Assembly (NCBI RefSeq): GCF_000379625.1
Contig: NZ_KB903245.1
Coordinates: forward strand, 153,124 to 217,123
DNA: 64,000 nt
Source of the DNA: Actinomycetospora chiangmaiensis DSM 45062
GTDB lineage: Bacteria; Actinomycetota; Actinomycetes; Mycobacteriales; Pseudonocardiaceae
Direction of reading: 5' to 3'
This document shows, piece after piece, positions 16,116 to 24,007 of the stretch. The notes under the pieces were generated by a model. It ran no database searches, was not told the DNA's origin, and saw nothing but the letters and a program-made list of their open reading frames with translations. The position numbers were made by a program, and so were the translations under genes. How positions within the stretch are numbered: the first letter of the stretch is position 1; each line of letters begins with the position of its first letter.

Positions 16116-17431
16116 CCGCCTCCCCGCCGGCCCCGACCAGGATCCTGCTGGTCTCCTGGGAGTACCCGCCCGTGGTGGTCGGTGGGCTCGGGCGCCACGT
16201 CGGTGCGCTCGCGACGCACCTCGCCGCGCAGGGCCACGACGTCGTCGTGCTCACCCGCCAGCCCACGGGCACCGACGCCGCGACCCACCCGACCACCGAC
16301 ACCGTCGTCGACGGCGTGCGCGTGCTCCGGGTCGCCGAGGACCCGCCGCACCTGGAGTTCTTCCGGGACCTCGTGGCGTGGACGCTCGCGATGAACCACG
16401 CCCTGGTCCGCACGGCCACGGCGCTGCTGCGGGAGTGGCGGCCCGAGGTGGTCCACGCCCACGACTGGCTCGTCGCCCACGCCGCGATCACCCTGCGCGA
16501 GCTGGCCGACGTCCCGCTGGTCGCGACGATCCACGCCACCGAGGCCGGTCGGCACGGCGGGTGGCTCTCGCAGCCGCTCAACCAGCAGGTCCACAGCGTG
16601 GAGTGGTGGCTCGCGAACGCGGCCGACGCGGTGGTCACCTGCTCGCACGCGATGCGCACCGAGGTCGCCGACCTGTTCGACGTCGACCCCGTGGGGATCA
16701 CCGTGCTCCACAACGGGATCGACGCGTCGGCGTGGGGCCCTTCCGTGCAAGCAATGCGTCACTCCTTGCACTCAACGCCAGAAACGCCACACCGTCGCGG
16801 CGCCCACACCCTCGTCACGTTCGGACGGCTCGAGTGGGAGAAGGGCATCCAGGACGTGATCGCCGCCCTCCCCGCGATCCGGCGGGCCCACCCCGGGACG
16901 CGGCTGATGATCGCGGGCTCCGGCTCGCACGCCGCGTGGCTGTCCGCGCGCGCCCGCGAGGCCCGGGTCCGGCGCGCGGTCGTCATGCTCGGCCACGTCG
17001 ACGACGTGTCGCTCACGCGGCTGCTCGGGTCGGCGTCGGCCGTCGTCCTACCGTCGCGCTATGAGCCGTTCGGCATCGTGGCGCTCGAGGCGGCGGCCGC
17101 GGGCGCGCCCCTGGTGGCGTCGAGGGCCGGCGGGCTCGGCGAAGTGGTGCTCGACGGTGTCACCGGGCTGTCGTTCGACCCGGGCGACGTCGCGGGCTGC
17201 GCCGCCGCGGTCATCGCGGCGCTCGACGACCCCGAGGCTTCCCGACGACGGGCCGCCACGGCCCGGGAGCGCCTCGACACCGACTTCGCCTGGCCCACCA
17301 TCGCAGCCGACACCGCCGCGCTCTACCGCGCCACCCGTCGTCGGGACGCGGTGCCCCTCGAGCGGCCGAAGATCCCCGGCGGGAACGTCTTCGGCCGGAC
17401 CCAGGGCTCGAGCGGTCCCTCAGCGGGCTGA
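16112..17431 (+). CDS. GT4 glycosyltransferase, Rv3032-like alpha-glucan synthase, with an in-frame palindromic insertion
   Basis: ATG 16112 overlaps the GH57 stop (ATGA); the protein is 439 residues. It starts RILLVSWEYPPVVVGGLGRH (donor-fold loop). HDWLVAH, TIHATEAGRHGG, FGRLEWEKGIQDVIAALP and PSRYEPFGIVALEAAAAGAP (E-x7-E) place it in GT4 with the Rv3032 group, which elongates alpha-1,4-glucans of MGLP. Between HNGIDASAWGPS and TLVTFGRLEW sits a segment of about 18 residues (VQAMRHSLHSTPETPHRRG) encoded by a dispersed DNA repeat (16745-16797). It lies in the loop between the two Rossmann domains, so the enzyme may tolerate it. Confidence 0.9.
   Translation: MTASPPAPTRILLVSWEYPPVVVGGLGRHVGALATHLAAQGHDVVVLTRQPTGTDAATHPTTDTVVDGVRVLRVAEDPPHLEFFRDLVAWTLAMNHALVRTATALLREWRPEVVHAHDWLVAHAAITLRELADVPLVATIHATEAGRHGGWLSQPLNQQVHSVEWWLANAADAVVTCSHAMRTEVADLFDVDPVGITVLHNGIDASAWGPSVQAMRHSLHSTPETPHRRGAHTLVTFGRLEWEKGIQDVIAALPAIRRAHPGTRLMIAGSGSHAAWLSARAREARVRRAVVMLGHVDDVSLTRLLGSASAVVLPSRYEPFGIVALEAAAAGAPLVASRAGGLGEVVLDGVTGLSFDPGDVAGCAAAVIAALDDPEASRRRAATARERLDTDFAWPTIAADTAALYRATRRRDAVPLERPKIPGGNVFGRTQGSSGPSAG
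16745..16797. repeat. Dispersed palindromic element, copy A (inside the GT4 gene)
   Basis: Arms GTGCAAGCA and TCCTTGCAC (one mismatch) enclose ATGCGTCAC. A conserved tail of about 25 bases follows (AACGCCAGAAACGCCACACC). Copies B (41613) and C (57378) share arms, loop and tail. Here the element is read through in frame within the GT4 coding sequence. Confidence 0.85.
17239..17346. repeat. Two copies of the iterated motif TTCCCGACGACGGG inside the GT4 gene
   Basis: Plus-strand copy at 17239-17252 and reverse-complement copy CCCGTCGTCGGGA at 17334-17346. They belong to a motif with at least 13 exact 13-base copies in the window: 17240, 17334, 22276, 26145, 28870, 28900, 31718, 38392, 40125, 43739, 46237, 58815 and 63168. 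Confidence 0.75.
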
Positions 17432-17465
17432 TCCCCACCGCGTCGGCCCGCCGAGGGTCCGCTCG

Positions 17466-18179
17466 TCACTCCCGGGCCGCGTCCGCCGCGGCACGGGCGG
17501 TCTTGCGAGCGATATCAGCGAGGGCGGCGCGCTCGGCGGCCGCCGCCTCGTAGTCGGCCACCCGGTCCCGGACGACCCGCGCGGGCGCCCCGACCGCCAC
17601 CGCGTGGTCCGGAATGATCCCCTTCACGACGGCGTGCGCCCCGAGCACGCAGCCACGGCCCACGGTGGTGCCGCGCAGGATCGTCACCTTCGTGCCGACC
17701 CAGGTCTCCGGCCCGACCCGGACGGGGGTCTTGACGATGCCCTGGTCCTTGATCGGGCGGTGGATGTCCTCGTAGCGGTGGTCGAAGTCGCAGACGTAGA
17801 TCCAGTCGGCGAGCAGCGTCGCGTCCCCGAACTCGACGTCGAGGTACGCGTTGATCGTGTTGTCGGCCCCGAACACGGCCTTGTCGCCGATACGCAGCGA
17901 GCCCTCGTGGCAGCGGACCTTCGTGCGGTCGCCGATGTGCGTGAACCGCCCGATCTCCAGGCGCCCGAGCCCGGGCCGGCACTCCAGCGACACGTCCTTG
18001 CCGAGGAACACCATGCCCTTGAGCACGATGTGCGGCTGCCGCATCCGCACCCGCAGGATCCGCCAGTAGCGCACGAGGTACCACGGCGTCCACGCGCGGT
18101 GGCGCACGATCCAGCGCAGCGACGCCAGCGAGACGAGGCGTGCCTGGTCCGGGTCCTTCCGTGTCGCCCAACTGCCCAC
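17466..18179 (-). CDS. Hexapeptide-repeat acyltransferase (Rv3034c-like)
   Basis: The 237-residue protein has a left-handed beta-helix transferase pattern: IGRFTHIGDRTKVRCHEGSL, IGDKAVFGADNTINAYLDV, then VTILRGTTVGRGCVLGAHAV and VAVGAPARVVRDR. Members acetylate or acylate sugar hydroxyls. Rv3034c has the same place beside Rv3030-Rv3032, so acylation of MGLP is the likely job. The C-terminus is an alanine/arginine-rich helix. It is divergent from ribokinase with about 30 bases between starts. The GTG at 18179 is used here; a later start is possible. Confidence 0.85.
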   Translation of the reverse strand: MGSWATRKDPDQARLVSLASLRWIVRHRAWTPWYLVRYWRILRVRMRQPHIVLKGMVFLGKDVSLECRPGLGRLEIGRFTHIGDRTKVRCHEGSLRIGDKAVFGADNTINAYLDVEFGDATLLADWIYVCDFDHRYEDIHRPIKDQGIVKTPVRVGPETWVGTKVTILRGTTVGRGCVLGAHAVVKGIIPDHAVAVGAPARVVRDRVADYEAAAAERAALADIARKTARAAADAARE

Positions 18180-18208
18180 CCGCGAGAGGGTACGGCGAGG
18201 ATGTGCCG

Positions 18209-19084
18209 GTGACCTCGGTGACCGGGAGACGAAGCGCAGCGGAGCTCGACGTGGTGGTCGTCGGCAGCGTGAACCTCGACCTCGTCGCCCGCGTGGAACG
18301 TCTGCCCTCCCCCGGCGAGACGCTCACGGCGCACGGCGTCACGCGCCACCCCGGCGGCAAGGGCGCCAACCAGGCGCTCGCCTGCGCCCGGCTCGGTGCG
18401 ACGGTGCGACTGGTCGGCGCCGTCGGCTCCGACCCGCTGGCCGACGAGGCCCTGGCGCTGTTGCGCGACGGCGGGGTCGACCTGTCCGCCGTGCGCGAGG
18501 TCGACGCCCCGACCGGCACGGCGCTGATCCAGGTCGACGACCACGGCGACACCACGATCGTCATCGACACGGGCGCGAACGGATTCGTGACGACGGGTGA
18601 CCTGGCGGCCGACCTCGTCCTGACGGTCCTCGAGGTCCCCGACGAGGCCGTCGCCGCCGCGATGGCCGCCTCCGGGTTCACCGTCCTCAACGCGGCCCCG
18701 GCCCGCGCCGTGGACGAGGCCGTGCTGCGAACCGTGGATCTGCTGAGCGTCAACGACGACGAGCACGCGACCCTCGGCCGGACCGCGGACCTCGACGCGC
18801 TCCCGGCCGTCGTCGTGACCCGCGGGGCGTCGGGGGCGACGCTGTACCGCCACGGCCGCGAGGCCGCCTCCGCCGAGCCGCCGCCCGTCGACGCGGTCGA
18901 CGGCACCGCCGCCGGCGACGCCTTCACCGCGGCCCTCGCCCTCGCGCTCGTCGAGGGCCGTCCCGACGACGAGGCGCTGACGCGGGCCTGTGCGGTCGGG
19001 GCCCTCACCGCCACCCGCGCCGGCGCCCAACCCGCCCTGCCCACGCGCCCCGACCTCGACGCCTTCCTGGAGGGCCACGCATGA
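18209..19084 (+). CDS. rbsK: Ribokinase / PfkB-family sugar kinase
   Basis: The GTG at 18209 is chosen because GAGG lies about ten bases upstream; GTG 18203 and 18218 are alternatives. The body starts VVVVGSVNLDLVARVERLPS and has RHPGGKGANQALACARLGA (PfkB signature 1) and VDGTAAGDAFTAALALALVE (signature 2, catalytic aspartate). It phosphorylates ribose or a similar sugar. The stop overlaps the nucleoside hydrolase start (ATGA): hydrolase frees ribose, kinase phosphorylates it. The N-terminal codons TGRRSAAELD are encoded by a copy of the GGAGACG...GAGCTCGAC element. Confidence 0.92.
   Translation: MTSVTGRRSAAELDVVVVGSVNLDLVARVERLPSPGETLTAHGVTRHPGGKGANQALACARLGATVRLVGAVGSDPLADEALALLRDGGVDLSAVREVDAPTGTALIQVDDHGDTTIVIDTGANGFVTTGDLAADLVLTVLEVPDEAVAAAMAASGFTVLNAAPARAVDEAVLRTVDLLSVNDDEHATLGRTADLDALPAVVVTRGASGATLYRHGREAASAEPPPVDAVDGTAAGDAFTAALALALVEGRPDDEALTRACAVGALTATRAGAQPALPTRPDLDAFLEGHA
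18224..18250. repeat. GGAGACG-type 27-bp element, ribokinase copy
   Basis: A 27-base element starting GGGAGACGAAGCGCAGCGG and ending AGCTCGAC covers the first codons of the ribokinase gene. Other copies: 61794-61820, three tandem copies from 63033, and a diverged minus-strand copy at 35443-35468. This copy has one A for C change. Confidence 0.7.
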
Positions 19085-20028
19085 CCCCGCTGATCATCGA
19101 CACCGACCCCGGCGTCGACGACGCGTTCGCCCTCGCCGTCGCCTCCCGCGCCCCCGAGGTCGACCTGCTCGCCGTCACCACGGTGCACGGCAACGTCGGC
19201 GTGGAGCAGACCACCGAGAACGCCCGCCGGCTGCTCGGGACGTTCGGGCGGCCGGACGTGCCGGTCGGCCGCGGCGCCGACCGCCCCCTGGTGCACCTGC
19301 TCGACCGCCGCTCCGACGACGTCCACGGCGGCGACGGGCTCGGGGGGAGGGCCGGGGACTTCGGTCCCCCGGTCGACGAGTCCCCGTTGCGGGCCGTCGC
19401 CCTCATGGCGTCCGTCCTGGAGCAGGCGACCGAACCCGTGACGATCGCGGCGATCGGCCCGTACACGAACATCGCGACGCTGCTCTCGGCCCGCCCGGAC
19501 CTGGAGCACAAGATCGGCCGGTTCGTCCTCATGGGCGGCTCGATCGCGTTCGGGGGCAACGTCACCGCGGCCGCCGAGTTCAACGTGTGGGGCGACCCGG
19601 AGGCGGCCCGGCGGGTCCTCGCCGGGTCCGTCGTCCCGACGACGCTCGTCCCGCTCGACCTCACGATGCGGATCACGCTCTCCGACGCCTGGCTCGACGA
19701 CCTCGCGCAGGCCTCCCCGCTCGGCGCCGCCCTGTCCTCGACCCGCGAGGCGTACCTGGCGGCCTACTCCGCGCGGTTCGGCACGCCCGCGATCCCGGTG
19801 CACGACGCCGTCGCCGTGCTCGAGGCGATCGCGCCGGGAACCGTGCGGACCATGGCGATGCCGGTCGACGTCGACACCTCGTCCGGTCCCGGACGGGGCG
19901 CGACGATCGGCGACATGCGCGGCGCCGAGGCCGTCGCGCTCGGGCGCCCGGTGGACGTGGCCCTCGACGCCGACGCCACGTTCGTGCGGGCGGAGCTGCG
20001 GCGGCGGCTGTGCGCGGAGCGCTCGTGA
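19081..20028 (+). CDS. Inosine-uridine-type nucleoside hydrolase
   Basis: The 315-residue protein starts MTPLIIDTDPGVDDAFALAV, containing the calcium-binding DTDPGxDD motif. TTVHGNVGVEQTTENARRLL, VGRGADRPL and FNVWGDPEAARRVL are the other family motifs. The C-terminus has PVHDAVAVLEAIAP with the general acid histidine region. It splits ribonucleosides into base and ribose. It is translationally coupled to ribokinase. The gene ends in a hairpin shared with the convergent MFS gene. Confidence 0.95.
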   Translation: MTPLIIDTDPGVDDAFALAVASRAPEVDLLAVTTVHGNVGVEQTTENARRLLGTFGRPDVPVGRGADRPLVHLLDRRSDDVHGGDGLGGRAGDFGPPVDESPLRAVALMASVLEQATEPVTIAAIGPYTNIATLLSARPDLEHKIGRFVLMGGSIAFGGNVTAAAEFNVWGDPEAARRVLAGSVVPTTLVPLDLTMRITLSDAWLDDLAQASPLGAALSSTREAYLAAYSARFGTPAIPVHDAVAVLEAIAPGTVRTMAMPVDVDTSSGPGRGATIGDMRGAEAVALGRPVDVALDADATFVRAELRRRLCAERS

Positions 20029-20064
20029 GCACTCATTGGGCCTATAGCCCCACTTTCTGCTCAC
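20025..20064. terminator. Nested hairpin at a convergent gene end
   Basis: Outer arms GTGAGCA (20025-20031) and TGCTCAC (20058-20064), inner arms GGGC/GCCC (20038-20041, 20047-20050) around CTATA. It overlaps the last codon of the nucleoside hydrolase and the last codons of the MFS gene, so both stop inside it. Confidence 0.6.
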
Positions 20065-21685
20065 CTGCCGGAGGCACGCCCTCGTCGGTGATGTTCGGTC
20101 GCTGCGACGTCCCGCCGAGCGCGACCACGGCGAGGACGGCGGCGACGAGCGCCGCGATCCCGCACACCACGTACCCGACGGCGTAGGCGTCGCCGAGGGC
20201 GTCGAAGGCGAGGCTGTGCAGGGGTCCGGGCACGCTGACCTGACCGAGCGGGCCCGACTCGATCGCCCCGGCCACCGCGCGTGGCGCGTGGGCGACGTAC
20301 TGCTCGACCTGCGCCTCCAGCGACGGGTCCGCCTGCCGGCCGGCGGCGATCACCGAGGCCGCCCGGGAGAGCGCGATCGCCCCGATGATCGCGGGGCCGA
20401 GGGTGAATCCAAAGTCGCGCAGCTGGCTCGTCGTGCCGGAGGCCATGCCGGCGAGGTGGCCGGGCACCGTGTTCACCGCCACCGCCGTGACCCCGGAGAG
20501 CGCGAACGCGAACCCGATCCCGCACAGCGCGAGCGGGGCGACGACCGGGAGGAGCGACAGGTCGGAGACCGGCAGGAGCGACATCCAGACGTCGCCGACG
20601 CCGATCAGCGCGAACCCGCCCCCGAGTGCCAGCCGCGGGTCGAACCGGTCGATCATCCGGGCGGTCAGGGGCATGAGGACGAGTGCGAAGCCCTGCAGCA
20701 GGACGAACGCCACCGCGGTCTGGAGCGGGCTGAGGTCCTGCACCGCGGACAGCCGGATGCTCGTCGCGTAGGCGGTGCCGAGGAAGGCGAACATCCCGAG
20801 CACGGTCACCACGGAGTTCACCGAGAAGGCCCGTGTGCTGAACAGGTCGAGTCGCAGCAGCGGGGCGGGCGACCGGCGCTCGGCGAGGACGAACAGCACG
20901 AGGAACACCGCCGCGACCACGAAGCCGCCGATGATCGTGGGGTCGGAGAACCCCGTGGTCGATCCCTGGATGACGGCGAAGAGCAGCGCGAACAGGGCGA
21001 TGGCGATCGTCGCCTGGCCGCCCCAGTCCAGCGAACGTCCCTCGGGCGACGACGAGTTCTGCGCGGCCGTGCCGATCAGGGCGCTCGCCACCGCCAGGAT
21101 GCCGACCGCGACGAAGGCCCAGCGCCACGACGCCTCCGGGGACGCGCCCCACGGGAGTCGGGTCACGAGCCCGCCGAGCAACGGGGACACGAACCCGCCC
21201 GACGACAGGCCCGCCGCCCAGATCGCGATGCCCTTCGCGCGGCTGCGGACGTCGTGCGTCCCCGCGGCGACCATCGCGAGCGTCGTCGGGAACAGCACCG
21301 CGGCCCCGATGCCGGCGAGGGCCTGGCCGGTCCACAGGGTGGCGATCGCCGCGGTGCCGCCGGCGGGCGTGAGCACGCTGAGGAACTCGCCGAGCGCGAG
21401 GAGCACGCTGCCCCCGATGAGGAGCCGCTTGCGGCCGAACAGGTCGCCGAGCACCCCGAAGGTCAGCTCGAGCAGGGTCACCGGCACCAGGAAGGCGTCG
21501 GAGATCCAGGTCAGCTGCGACGAGGTGGTGTGCAGATCCTGCTGGAAGAGCCCGTTGAGCACGGCCGGGATCGCGAGCCCCACCTGCGCCACGAGCACCG
21601 CGAAGGTGGTCGCCACGCGGGTGCCGGTCGTGAGGTGCGGCGTGTGGACGGCGGCCGGGGTCGGCGCGTCGACGGAGGCGGTCAT
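20042..21685 (-). CDS. MFS multidrug transporter, DHA2-like (14 TM)
   Basis: ATG 21685 follows CAGGGACC at good distance (an in-frame GTG at 21700 is less likely). The 547-residue protein has about 14 membrane segments. Motif A GVLGDLFGRKRLLIGG (about 80-95) and motif C-like region GIGAAVLFPTTLAMVAAG indicate drug:H+ antiporters of the DHA2 family. A 20-bp dyad lies 26-45 bases upstream. The substrate is unknown; context offers no clue. Confidence 0.92.
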   Translation of the reverse strand: MTASVDAPTPAAVHTPHLTTGTRVATTFAVLVAQVGLAIPAVLNGLFQQDLHTTSSQLTWISDAFLVPVTLLELTFGVLGDLFGRKRLLIGGSVLLALGEFLSVLTPAGGTAAIATLWTGQALAGIGAAVLFPTTLAMVAAGTHDVRSRAKGIAIWAAGLSSGGFVSPLLGGLVTRLPWGASPEASWRWAFVAVGILAVASALIGTAAQNSSSPEGRSLDWGGQATIAIALFALLFAVIQGSTTGFSDPTIIGGFVVAAVFLVLFVLAERRSPAPLLRLDLFSTRAFSVNSVVTVLGMFAFLGTAYATSIRLSAVQDLSPLQTAVAFVLLQGFALVLMPLTARMIDRFDPRLALGGGFALIGVGDVWMSLLPVSDLSLLPVVAPLALCGIGFAFALSGVTAVAVNTVPGHLAGMASGTTSQLRDFGFTLGPAIIGAIALSRAASVIAAGRQADPSLEAQVEQYVAHAPRAVAGAIESGPLGQVSVPGPLHSLAFDALGDAYAVGYVVCGIAALVAAVLAVVALGGTSQRPNITDEGVPPAGEQKVGL

Positions 21686-21710
21686 CGGCGGTCCCTGCAC
21701 TCGGAGTGAA

Positions 21711-21730
21711 TGGTGACCTGAGTCTCACCA
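21711..21730. promoter_or_regulatory. Operator-like dyad upstream of the MFS gene
   Basis: TGGTGACCTGAGTCTCACCA has perfect six-base ends (TGGTGA/TCACCA). Its place just before the exporter start suits a TetR/MarR-type repressor, but no such gene is adjacent. Confidence 0.4.
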
Positions 21731-21789
21731 ACGCCGCCCACACCTCGACCAGCACCTTCCCGTTCTATGGAAGGAAACCTGATCGTCCT

Positions 21790-22974
21790 TCAGGCCGAAT
21801 GGGGCATCGAGGGCCGGACCGGACGCGGGCCGTCGGCCTCGCACACGTACGCCCGCGCGCCGCGGCCGACCCGGGCCAGGACCACCGTCGCCGCCTCGGA
21901 CCCCGCGAGCTTCAGCCGGGGCCGCAGCCGGTCCGGCTCGACGTCGAGCCCGCGCACCAGGATCTCCACCCGCCCCACCTCGCGACGGCGCAGCGTCTGC
22001 CGCAGCGCCTTCTCGCTGAAGGGCCCCTCCTCCAGCACCCGGAAGGCCCGCATTCCCGACGGCGGGTGGGGCCCGGTCAGGTAGGCCAGGTGCGGGTCGA
22101 GCTGGGCCAGGCCGTGCCGGGCGGCGAACTGGCGGACGAGGCCGGCCCGCACCACCGCGCCGTCGGGATCGACCAGCCACCGGTCGACCGGCGTGACCGG
22201 GCAGGAGTCGTCGTCGAGATCCGTCAGCTCCCAGGCCTCCCCGGTGGAGCCCAGCACCGTGGCCCGGCGGCGTGGCCCGTCGTCGGGAACGAGACCCGCG
22301 GACCAGAGCGCCGCCTCGCGCACCCGCCCGTCCAACGACACGAGCTCCACCTCGCGCGCCCACGGGACGAGCCCGAAGTCCAGGCCCGGTGCGGTCGACA
22401 CGACGAGGTCCGGGCCCGGGAGCGACCCGAGCGGCGGGGCCATCTCGTCGGGCCGGCGCACCCGTCGACCCGACGCCGTCCGCCGCGCCGGGTCCGCGAC
22501 CACCACGGAACCGCGCGTCACGGGCGCGAGCGCGTCCGCCCGGACCAGCCACGCGTCCGGCACGTTGGCGCGGGCCATCGCGAGGCGCACCGGGTCGAGA
22601 TCGGAGCCGACGACGCGGGGCAGCACCGCCGACAGGGCGGCGACCTCGACGCCGACCGAGCAGGTCACGTCGTGCACCACCCGGTCCGCCGCCACGGCCG
22701 CCAGCCGGCGCGCGCGGTGCTCGGCGACCGGGACGGCCGTCGCCTGCTCGAGCGCGTCGGAGGTCCACAGCCGGCCGTCGGGGAAACGGCCGCGAGCCCG
22801 GGCCCGCAGCAGCGCCGTCTCCAGCAGCGCCGCCGCGTGCTCCTCCCCCACGAGGCGCCGGGCCGCGGCGACGTCGCGCAGCGGGTCCCCGCCCGGGACG
22901 AACGACGCCAGCGCCGCGCGCCCGGCACCCGACGTCAGGAACCCGACGTCGGGAACCGAGAAGGCGAACGCCAC
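21790..22974 (-). CDS. Class I SAM methyltransferase with THUMP-like C-terminal domain
   Basis: GTG 22974 has an excellent GGAGG six bases upstream, giving 394 residues; the frame is open back to 22998 but that part overlaps a hairpin. VVHDVTCSVGVEVAALSAVL followed by VVGSDLDPVRLAMARANV is the SAM-binding region. VVVADPARRTASGRRV replaces the usual catalytic motif. RWLVDPDGAVVRAGLVRQFA and the basic end form the THUMP-like domain seen in actinobacterial members. RNA is the presumed target; no substrate is known. Confidence 0.85.
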   Translation of the reverse strand: MAFAFSVPDVGFLTSGAGRAALASFVPGGDPLRDVAAARRLVGEEHAAALLETALLRARARGRFPDGRLWTSDALEQATAVPVAEHRARRLAAVAADRVVHDVTCSVGVEVAALSAVLPRVVGSDLDPVRLAMARANVPDAWLVRADALAPVTRGSVVVADPARRTASGRRVRRPDEMAPPLGSLPGPDLVVSTAPGLDFGLVPWAREVELVSLDGRVREAALWSAGLVPDDGPRRRATVLGSTGEAWELTDLDDDSCPVTPVDRWLVDPDGAVVRAGLVRQFAARHGLAQLDPHLAYLTGPHPPSGMRAFRVLEEGPFSEKALRQTLRRREVGRVEILVRGLDVEPDRLRPRLKLAGSEAATVVLARVGRGARAYVCEADGPRPVRPSMPHSA

Positions 22975-22988
22975 TGCGGCCCTCCGAG

Positions 22989-23029
22989 CGTGTGCCACCG
23001 CTGACGATCAGCGTCAGCGGTGGCACACG
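22989..23029. terminator. Perfect 18-bp hairpin between two methyltransferase genes
   Basis: Arms 22989-23006 (CGTGTGCCACCGCTGACG) and 23012-23029 are exact complements around a five-base loop. No T-run. The inner CTGACG...CGTCAG core and the five-base loop recall the 5751-5787 hairpin. It should end transcription of the 23048-24007 gene. Confidence 0.75.
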
Positions 23030-23047
23030 GCTGACGCTGCGGCCGAC

Positions 23048-24007
23048 CTAGAGGGAGACCGCCGGCGCCGGCTTCACCCCGGTGACCAGCGCGTTGTAGA
23101 ACAGCCCGCGCGGGACGACCCGGGAGAGCACGTGCTCGTCGACCCAGGACAGCCGTTGCCACGAGCGGTAGGCGAACATCGCCCACGAGAACCCGAGCTT
23201 CTCCGGCGGCACGGCGGCCTCGAAGGTCCGCACCGGCCAGCCGAACAGCGCCGCGGCGAACTCCTCGGTCACGCACCGCACGTCGACCGCCCCGGCCCCG
23301 AGCGCGAACCGCTCCAGTCGCTCGGGGTCGAACACGTGCTGGTCGACGACCGCCTCCAGCGCCGCCGCCCGCGACGACTCGTCCAGCTCCGCCTGCGGCC
23401 GCCGCCACCCCTGCAGCGGGCCGAGCTTCGTCAGGTTCGTCGTCGCCCACCACGTGGCCTGGCCGAGCTTGCGCGCGTAGAGGTCGCCGATCCGCGTCGG
23501 CTCCCCGGCGAACACGAACCGCCCGCCCGGCTTCAGCACGCGGAGGATCTCGCGGAAGGCCCGGTCGAGATCGGGGATGTGGTGCAGGACCGCGTGCCCG
23601 ACGACGAGGTCGACCGAGTCGTCCGGCATCGGGATCGTCTCGGCGTCGGCGACCTTGCCGTCCACGTCGAGCCCGAGTCCCTCGGCGTTGCGCACGGCCA
23701 CCTCGACCATGCCGGGCGACAGGTCGGTGACCGTGCCCTTCTGCGCGATCCCGCCCTGCATGAGGTTGAGCAGGAAGAAGCCGGTGCCGCTGCCGATCTC
23801 GAGGGCGTGCTCGAACGGGCCGACCTCACCCGCGACCGCCCGGAACCGGCCGACCGCGAACGAGATGCAGCGCTCGTCGTAGGAGATCGACCACTTCTCG
23901 TCGTAGGTGCCCGCCTCCCAGTCGTGGTAGAGGACGTTGGCGAGCTTGGGGTCGTTCCGCGCCGCGTCGACCTCGGCCTGGGTCGGGTGGGCGTTCGGGG
24001 CGGCCAT
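23048..24007 (-). CDS. Class I SAM-dependent methyltransferase
   Basis: ATG 24007 overlaps the enoyl-CoA hydratase stop by one base (TGATG); 319 residues. EHALEIGSGTGFFLLNLMQG is motif I. PDDSVDLVVGHAVLHHIPDL and EILRVLKPGGRFVFAGEPTR are the post-I and motif III regions. The C-terminal 130 residues are helical, and PRGLFYNALVTGVKP recurs in close actinobacterial relatives. The target is unknown; translational coupling to an acyl-CoA enzyme suggests a lipid or acyl substrate. Confidence 0.88.
   Translation of the reverse strand: MAAPNAHPTQAEVDAARNDPKLANVLYHDWEAGTYDEKWSISYDERCISFAVGRFRAVAGEVGPFEHALEIGSGTGFFLLNLMQGGIAQKGTVTDLSPGMVEVAVRNAEGLGLDVDGKVADAETIPMPDDSVDLVVGHAVLHHIPDLDRAFREILRVLKPGGRFVFAGEPTRIGDLYARKLGQATWWATTNLTKLGPLQGWRRPQAELDESSRAAALEAVVDQHVFDPERLERFALGAGAVDVRCVTEEFAAALFGWPVRTFEAAVPPEKLGFSWAMFAYRSWQRLSWVDEHVLSRVVPRGLFYNALVTGVKPAPAVSL

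Noticed and set aside
22975-22998. Longer start for the THUMP-like methyltransferase
   Set aside because: It would begin inside the 18-bp hairpin, while GTG 22974 has GGAGG at the right distance.
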